The position numbers were made by a program, and so were the translations under genes. Shown here piece after piece: positions 59,139-64,000 of a stretch of DNA of 64,000 bases. The notes below the pieces were generated by a model. That model had not been told where the DNA came from. It saw only the letters and a program-made list of their open reading frames with translations, and did not search any database. The stretch comes from an uncultured Hyphomicrobiales bacterium. GTDB lineage: Bacteria; Pseudomonadota; Alphaproteobacteria; Rhizobiales; Beijerinckiaceae. Within the stretch, counting starts at the first letter, position 1; each line of letters begins with the position of its first letter. The DNA is taken from contig CAINED010000076.1 in assembly GCA_903847605.1 (NCBI GenBank), positions 124,001 through 188,000 of the forward strand. The letters are read 5' to 3'.

Positions 59139-60920
59139 ATGTTGTTCCACGATCCCGCCGCCCTGCAGGAACGCCTCGTGCGCCAGTCGCAGACGCGCGC
59201 GCAAATACCTGCGCGCGAACATTCCGGCCCGGCCTTCCTGCGGATGCTGAAACTGCTGGCCGGAATATTCTCGTTGCCGGGCAGATGGTGCGCTGCCGGA
59301 CTGATCTTCGCTCTTGCCGCCATCACCATCTCGGAGGTCGGGCTGGCCCTGCGTCTTGCGAGCTGGAACGCGGATTTCTTCAACCTCATCGAGAAGAAGG
59401 AGGTCGCGGGCCTCCCCGCGCAGGTGTGGATTCTCTTCGCCATCGTGGCGGGCATCATGTGCCTGCAGGCGTCGAGCCTCGAATCCAAGATGCGCCTGCA
59501 GATTCGTCTGCGCAGCTATCTCACGACGCGCGTGCGCGATCGCTGGATGTCGGAAGGCCGCCATTATCGCCTGCGTTACATGGGCGGCGAACACGCCAAC
59601 GAGGATGGGCGGATCGCGGAAGACATTCGCATCGTCTGCGAAATGGTCGTCGATTTTGCAACCTCGCTGCTTTATGCCGCGACACAGCTCGTGCTCTTTG
59701 CGGGTGTGCTCTGGCTCTATTCGGGACCGCTGCGCATCGCCATCGGCGGCGGTGCGCTTGTTATTCCGGGCCACATGGTTTTCGTCGCCTTGATCTATGC
59801 GGGCATAGGCGCGCTGGTGACGCTCTTCATCGGCCATCCGCTCGTGCGTGCGCTCGACAAGCGCCAGACCGCTGAGGCCGACTATCGCGCGGGACTCGTC
59901 AATTCTCTCGCCCATACCTCTGCCATTGCACTGACGGGCGCGGAAGCAGGCGAGCGCCGCCGCCTCTCCGCCTTCTTCGATCGCATCCGCTGGACGTGGG
60001 CGCTGCAGCGCGCCTCGCTGCGCAATCTCCTGTTCTTTACGTCCGGCTATGGGCAACTGACAGCGGTTTTACCCCTCGTCATTCTCGCGCCGCGTTATTT
60101 CTCCGGCGAGATGGCGCTCGGCACGTTGATGCAGGTGACGATCGCTTTCGGGCAGGTTACGTCGGCGCTGTCGTGGCTGTCGGGCAATTTCGCGAGCATC
60201 GCACAATGGGAAGCCTCCGCTGCGCGTGTCCTCGCTCTGCAGGAAGCGGTGGACGATCTCGACGCCGCCTTTGCGGGGCAGGGCGAAGGGAGCTTCGTTC
60301 GCGCGCCGGTCAACGGGCCGAATCTCGCCTTTCGCGATCTCACGCTCGTCTCGCCCGCTGGCGAAGTGCTGACCGAGCGCTTTTCCGCCGACATCGCGCC
60401 GGGCGAGCGCGTGCTGCTGGAAGCGACGCCGCAAGCGGCCGATGCGCTCTTTCGCGCCGTCGCCGGGCTCTCCTTCACCGGCGCTGGCCGCATCGAACTG
60501 CCGGAAGACTCCGCGCCGCATTTCATGGGCGAATATCCCTATCTGCCCCATGCGCCGCTGATCGAGGCCCTCACGGGCTCGCCGCAGCCTGAAAATTTTT
60601 CGCCCGGCGAAATCGCGCGCATCCTCGTCGATGCCGGGCTCGCCCGCCTCGCGCCTGCGCTCGAAAGGACAGTGAACTGGGAGCAGGACCTCGGCATCGA
60701 GGACCAGCAGCGTCTCGGTTTTGCCATCGCCTTGTTGCGCAAACCGCCCTGGATTCTCATGCACGCCGCCGCGAGCGCGTTGTCCGAGCCGGCGGAAGAA
60801 GCGCTGATGCGGCTTCTCACAACGCGCCTGCCGGAGACAGCAATCATCCGCATCGCGCCGCGCAGCATCGCCGAACACGGCTTTACACGCCGGATTTCGG
60901 TGACGGGCGCGAAAGAGTGA
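59139..60920 (+). CDS. SbmA/YddA-like ABC transporter with degenerate ATPase motifs
   Basis: A 593-residue protein with an N-terminal membrane domain of about six helices of the SbmA/BacA-YddA type (ASWNADFFNLIEKKEVAGL, ALTGAEAGERRRL) and a C-terminal ABC-like domain. In that domain the Walker A site reads LEATPQAADALF (residues about 427-438) with no lysine. The signature is LGIEDQQR (about 518) instead of LSGGEQQR, and Walker B ends WILMHAAASALSE (about 538) without Asp-Glu. ATP hydrolysis is therefore unlikely. ATG at 59139 is used; TTG at 59118 is possible. Related proteins import peptides or vitamin-like compounds. Confidence 0.85.
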   Translation: MLFHDPAALQERLVRQSQTRAQIPAREHSGPAFLRMLKLLAGIFSLPGRWCAAGLIFALAAITISEVGLALRLASWNADFFNLIEKKEVAGLPAQVWILFAIVAGIMCLQASSLESKMRLQIRLRSYLTTRVRDRWMSEGRHYRLRYMGGEHANEDGRIAEDIRIVCEMVVDFATSLLYAATQLVLFAGVLWLYSGPLRIAIGGGALVIPGHMVFVALIYAGIGALVTLFIGHPLVRALDKRQTAEADYRAGLVNSLAHTSAIALTGAEAGERRRLSAFFDRIRWTWALQRASLRNLLFFTSGYGQLTAVLPLVILAPRYFSGEMALGTLMQVTIAFGQVTSALSWLSGNFASIAQWEASAARVLALQEAVDDLDAAFAGQGEGSFVRAPVNGPNLAFRDLTLVSPAGEVLTERFSADIAPGERVLLEATPQAADALFRAVAGLSFTGAGRIELPEDSAPHFMGEYPYLPHAPLIEALTGSPQPENFSPGEIARILVDAGLARLAPALERTVNWEQDLGIEDQQRLGFAIALLRKPPWILMHAAASALSEPAEEALMRLLTTRLPETAIIRIAPRSIAEHGFTRRISVTGAKE

Positions 60921-61139
60921 GGGCTGACTTCCCTCGCAAGCGGAACTTTGCAAGTTGGGTTTGGCCCCCGCCGCTTCCGCGCATTCGATAATAGGGCTGG
61001 AATTGCCGGCCCAATTGCTCGAAACTCGAAAGAACGAACGCCGGTATCGAGCGGAGCGTGTTGCGGAAGCGTCGAACGCCTTCTCCGATGGGAACACACT
61101 CCGGCTGGAACATCGTGCGATAGGGATGGAAGTCGCTTG
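60921..61139. other. intergenic region upstream of the LeuC-like gene
   Basis: About 219 bases. A minus-strand frame (60883-61173) and a plus-strand frame (60955-61140) cross it, but neither shows a recognisable domain. It probably holds the promoter of the leuC-leuD-like operon. Confidence 0.4.
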
Positions 61140-62570
61140 ATGAGCGCAGCAAATTTGACGGGTCCACGGACACTGTTTCGGAAAATCTGGGATGCGCATG
61201 TCATCGCCGATCTCGGCGACGGGTTCTCGCTGCTGCAGGTCGATCGTCATGTCGTGCACGATATGGGCGGCCGCAGTTTCCTCGGGCTCAAGAGCCGCGG
61301 CCTCGCGCTGCGCCATCCCGAACTCACCTTCGCGACGGCCGATCATGCCATTCCGACATCGCCGGATACCGACTGGTCGTCTTACAGCAATCCCTATCTC
61401 GAAAACCTGCGCGAGGGCGTGAAGCGTAACGGCTTCAAATTCTTCGAACCGGGCAAGCCGGGGTCGGGCGTCGTGCATGTCGTGACGCCAGAACAGGGCA
61501 TCGCGCTGCCGGGCTGCACGCTGGCCTGCGGCGACAGTCACACCTGCACCGTGGGCGCGTTGGGCGCCATGGCCTGGGGCGTCGGCCAAAGCGAACTCCT
61601 GCATATCCTTGCAACGCAAACCAGCGTTCAGCAGCAGGCAAAGACCATGCGCATCGTCATCGAAGGCGTATTGTCCAGGGCCGTCACTGCGAAAGACATG
61701 ATCCTGCATATCGTCAGGAAAGTGGGCGCGTCGGGTGCGCGCGGTTGCGCGGTGGAATTCGCGGGCACGGCAATCTCGGCGATGCCGATGGAAGGGCGCT
61801 TCACCATTTGCAACATGGCCACGGAAATGGGCGCGCGCTTTGGGCTCATCGCGCCCGATGAAGTGACCCTTGCCTATCTCGAAGGTCGCCCCTATGCGCC
61901 GGCTGGCGATCTCTGGCGGCAGGCCCTTGCGCAATGGCGCAACCTGCGCAGCGACGAAGATGCTGTCTTCGACAGCGAGCTGAGATTCGACGTCAGCGAA
62001 ATCCAACCGCAGATCAGCTGGGGCACGAGCCCCGATCATGTGATCGGAATTAACGAAGTCGTTCCCGATCCGCAGGACGAGGCAGATGCCAGCAAGCGCG
62101 AGCGGATGATGGCCGCCCTCGATTATATCGGCATCGAAGCCGGGCATCCGCTCATCGGAACGCGCATCGACAATGTCTTCATCGGCTCCTGCACCAATGC
62201 ACGCATTTCCGATCTGCGCTCCGCTGCATCCATCGTGAAGGGCCGTAGCGTGGCGCCGCATGTCGAAGCGTGGATCGTTCCCGGCTCCTTCGATGTGAAA
62301 TCGCAGGCCGAGCGTGAAGGGCTCGACCGCACCTTCATCGATGCCGGATTCCAGTGGCGCAATGCGGGCTGTTCGATGTGCGGCGGCATGGGCGATCTTT
62401 CGCGCGAGAAAGTCGCGCCGGGCAAACGCATCGTCTCCACCACCAATCGCAGCTTTGTCGGGCGACAGGGGCCGGGCAGCCGAACCCATCTTGCAAGTCC
62501 CGCCATGGCGGCGGCGGCGGCCATCGCAGGCTGTATCGTCGACGTTCGCGACTTCGGAGCGACGGCATGA
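61140..62570 (+). CDS. leuC: 3-isopropylmalate dehydratase large subunit-like (aconitase family)
   Basis: A 476-residue [4Fe-4S] hydro-lyase of the aconitase superfamily. Landmarks are TLFRKIWDAHVI at the N-terminus, DRHVVHDMGG, GDSHTCTVGALGA, and cluster ligands in FIGSCTNARISDLR (near residue 350) and GCSMCGGMG (near 410). Length matches LeuC. The small-subunit gene overlaps its stop by four bases. In a genome that also has a canonical leuCD this would be a paralogue for a related dicarboxylate or methylmalate-type substrate; that cannot be decided here. The Bug receptor that follows points to a tricarboxylate or dicarboxylate. Confidence 0.9.
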   Translation: MSAANLTGPRTLFRKIWDAHVIADLGDGFSLLQVDRHVVHDMGGRSFLGLKSRGLALRHPELTFATADHAIPTSPDTDWSSYSNPYLENLREGVKRNGFKFFEPGKPGSGVVHVVTPEQGIALPGCTLACGDSHTCTVGALGAMAWGVGQSELLHILATQTSVQQQAKTMRIVIEGVLSRAVTAKDMILHIVRKVGASGARGCAVEFAGTAISAMPMEGRFTICNMATEMGARFGLIAPDEVTLAYLEGRPYAPAGDLWRQALAQWRNLRSDEDAVFDSELRFDVSEIQPQISWGTSPDHVIGINEVVPDPQDEADASKRERMMAALDYIGIEAGHPLIGTRIDNVFIGSCTNARISDLRSAASIVKGRSVAPHVEAWIVPGSFDVKSQAEREGLDRTFIDAGFQWRNAGCSMCGGMGDLSREKVAPGKRIVSTTNRSFVGRQGPGSRTHLASPAMAAAAAIAGCIVDVRDFGATA

Positions 62571-63202
62571 AACCCCTGATACGCATCGAAGGCGTTGCCG
62601 CGCCGCTTCTCATCGACGACATCAATACCGACATGATCGCCCCGACGCGCCCGCGCGCCGGAATGACATCCGGCAAGATGGCCGAGAAGGAATTCGATCC
62701 CGCCGCGCTTTTCGCACCACTGCGCTACTTGAGCGATGGGACTGAAAATCCGGACTTCATCCTGAACAGGCCTGCATTCAGAACCGCGAAAATCCTTGTC
62801 GCCGGCCGCAACTTCGGCTGCGGCTCCTCGCGCGAGCAAGCGGTCTGGCTTCTCGCCGATTTCGGCATCGAATGTATCATCGCGCCGAGTTTCGGTGGCA
62901 TCTTCTTCGATTCCTGTTTCAAGAACGGCATTCTTCCCGTGGTTCTCCCCGAAGAGAACGTGCGGGCGCTGGCGGCGGATGCGCAGCAGGCAGCGTCTAT
63001 GCTTGTCGATGTCGAAGCCCGCCGCATCCACAGCGGCGCGTTCATGAGGAATTTCGACCTTCCGGAATTTCGTCGCGCCGCTCTCATTGCGGGCGTCGAC
63101 GATATCGAGATGACGCTGCGGCGCGACGCGGAGTTGAAGCAATTCGTCGCCCGCGACCGCCTCGAGCGCCCATGGATATACCTTCGTACAGGAGCCCAAT
63201 GA
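62567..63202 (+). CDS. leuD: 3-isopropylmalate dehydratase small subunit-like
   Basis: A 211-residue swivel-domain subunit with DDINTDMIAPTRPRA near the N-terminus, the phosphate/substrate loop GRNFGCGSSREQAVWLL, and IIAPSFGGIFFDSCFKNGILPV. This is the LeuD pattern. ATG at 62567 overlaps the leuC-like stop codon (ATGA), so the two subunits are co-translated. The following Bug gene starts at the four-base overlap with its own stop, so all three lie in one operon. Confidence 0.92.
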   Translation: MKPLIRIEGVAAPLLIDDINTDMIAPTRPRAGMTSGKMAEKEFDPAALFAPLRYLSDGTENPDFILNRPAFRTAKILVAGRNFGCGSSREQAVWLLADFGIECIIAPSFGGIFFDSCFKNGILPVVLPEENVRALAADAQQAASMLVDVEARRIHSGAFMRNFDLPEFRRAALIAGVDDIEMTLRRDAELKQFVARDRLERPWIYLRTGAQ

Positions 63203-64000
63203 TGCGCCGTTTAGCGCTTGCCGTTCTTTTTGCCGCCTTTTCGCTGCCCTCGCAGGCCCAGGACTATCCGCGGCAAACGGTCCGCATTGTTCTCGGCTTC
63301 GGGGCGGGCGGCGGGGCGGACGTCAGCGCCCGCCTGTTTGCGGCAAAGATGGAGGGCCTGACCGGCCAGACCTTCATCGTCGTCAACAAGCCCGGCGCCA
63401 GCGGCAATATCGCGGCAACCGAAGTCGTTAAGGCGCAGTCCGATGGTTACACCCTGCTATGGTCGCCGAGTTCCGCCTATTCGTCCAACCATCTGATGTA
63501 CAAAAATACCCCTTACGATCCCAAGCGCGATCTTCGGATCGCGACGACATTTAACCGCTATGGTTTCGTCCTGCTGGTGAACAAGGACAATCCTGCCGGG
63601 AGCGTCAACGAACTGACGGAACAGTTGCGCAAGAAGGGCGGCGGTCTTTACGGCTCGGCCGCCACGAGCTTCATGGCCTGTTCGGAACTTTACAAACTTG
63701 CCACGGGCCTCGCGACGCAACAGGTTAACTACAAGACGACAGGCGATGCTGTTCGCGACCTGATCGGCAATCAGGTCGATTATGTTTTTGCCGATGCGGC
63801 TTTCGCCATTTCGCAGGCGCAGGCGGGCCGTGTGAAAATGCTCGCGATCACCTTGCGCGATCGCCTCGGCAGTGCGCCACACCTTCCGACAATGGCGGAA
63901 AGCGGAATCGCCGACTACGAAATGAGCGGCTGGATCGCGCTGGCCGCGCCCCGGCGGACGCCTGACGACATCGTCCGCAGGTTGAACGATCTGGCGCAGA
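63199..64000 (+). CDS. Bug-family substrate-binding protein, 5' part cut by window edge
   Basis: The visible 267 residues start with a signal peptide (MMRRLALAVLFAAFSLPSQA) and the Bug hallmark QTVRIVLGFGAGGGADVSARL, then VNKPGASGNIAATEVVK and VNYKTTGDAVRDLIGNQVDY. Family members are about 320-330 residues, so some 60 residues are missing. ATG at 63199 overlaps the leuD-like stop (ATGA); ATG at 63202 is an alternative. Its coupling to a dehydratase pair suggests that the ligand is a carboxylate used by that enzyme. The permease genes, if any, lie outside. Confidence 0.9.
   Translation, partial: MMRRLALAVLFAAFSLPSQAQDYPRQTVRIVLGFGAGGGADVSARLFAAKMEGLTGQTFIVVNKPGASGNIAATEVVKAQSDGYTLLWSPSSAYSSNHLMYKNTPYDPKRDLRIATTFNRYGFVLLVNKDNPAGSVNELTEQLRKKGGGLYGSAATSFMACSELYKLATGLATQQVNYKTTGDAVRDLIGNQVDYVFADAAFAISQAQAGRVKMLAITLRDRLGSAPHLPTMAESGIADYEMSGWIALAAPRRTPDDIVRRLNDLAQ

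Noticed and set aside
60883..61173. 96-codon minus-strand frame between the YddA-like and leuC-like genes
   Set aside because: It has no ribosome binding site, overlaps both flanking genes and resembles no known family.
60069..62489. 806-codon open frame on the minus strand opposite the YddA-like and leuC-like genes
   Set aside because: It spans two clear plus-strand genes and has composition typical of antisense frames in GC-rich DNA.

Overview
The window is a GC-rich chromosomal segment of an alphaproteobacterium, most likely of the order Hyphomicrobiales (Rhizobiales). This placement rests on gene content and style: a TPR protein next to ispE, nadA with a paired palindromic operator, dispersed intergenic palindromes of the type common in that order, and many Bug-type binding proteins and ACMSD-like amidohydrolases. 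The placement is an inference from the sequence alone. No rRNA, tRNA, CRISPR array, transposase or phage gene was seen.

Layout. Positions 1-6 kb hold housekeeping genes: the partial ispE, a secreted TPR protein, nadA with two operator copies, a luciferase-family oxidoreductase with a hydrolase-like partner, and a small periplasmic protein with mirror-symmetric cysteines. Positions 6-17 kb and 44-49 kb hold three very large RTX (calcium-binding nonapeptide) proteins, all on the minus strand. Two of them share a colinear C-terminal half of about 530 residues behind unrelated N-termini. No type I secretion genes are present in the window. Between and beside the RTX genes lie a DUF2147 protein, a small membrane protein and an orphan amino-acid-type binding protein.

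Positions 17-24 kb carry an IorAB-type molybdenum hydroxylase, a maleate-isomerase-like protein lacking both catalytic cysteines, a Bug binding protein, a Gly/Met/Arg-rich secreted protein and two adjacent half-size permeases. Positions 24-54 kb look like a catabolic island. It has a Rieske oxygenase alpha subunit divergent from its candidate ferredoxin, a CobW-type GTPase, an IclR regulator and a flavin reductase. It also has a dihydroxyphthalate-decarboxylase-like protein, a split iron/polyamine-style ABC transporter, HyuA/HyuB, three amidohydrolases, a ThDP enzyme, an SDR, a phthalate-dioxygenase-reductase-like protein, a CmcJ/NvfI protein, a MetE-C-like protein and a SnoaL-like protein. 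Two three-gene minus-strand operons both end in amidohydrolase then a long-loop Rieske protein. Together these genes suggest uptake and oxidative or decarboxylative breakdown of an aromatic or cyclic acid; the substrate cannot be told from sequence.

Positions 54-59 kb hold the most unusual structure. A Rieske-fused glutamate-synthase-like protein is followed by a hybrid histidine kinase, and then by a short gene that joins, in frame, the membrane-anchored N-terminus of a kinase paralogue to the 3Fe-4S C-terminus of a glutamate-synthase paralogue. The kinase gene and the chimera share an upstream DNA element at nearly the same distance from their starts. The window closes with a SbmA/YddA-like transporter whose ATPase motifs are lost, a LeuC/LeuD-type dehydratase pair and a partial Bug binding protein.
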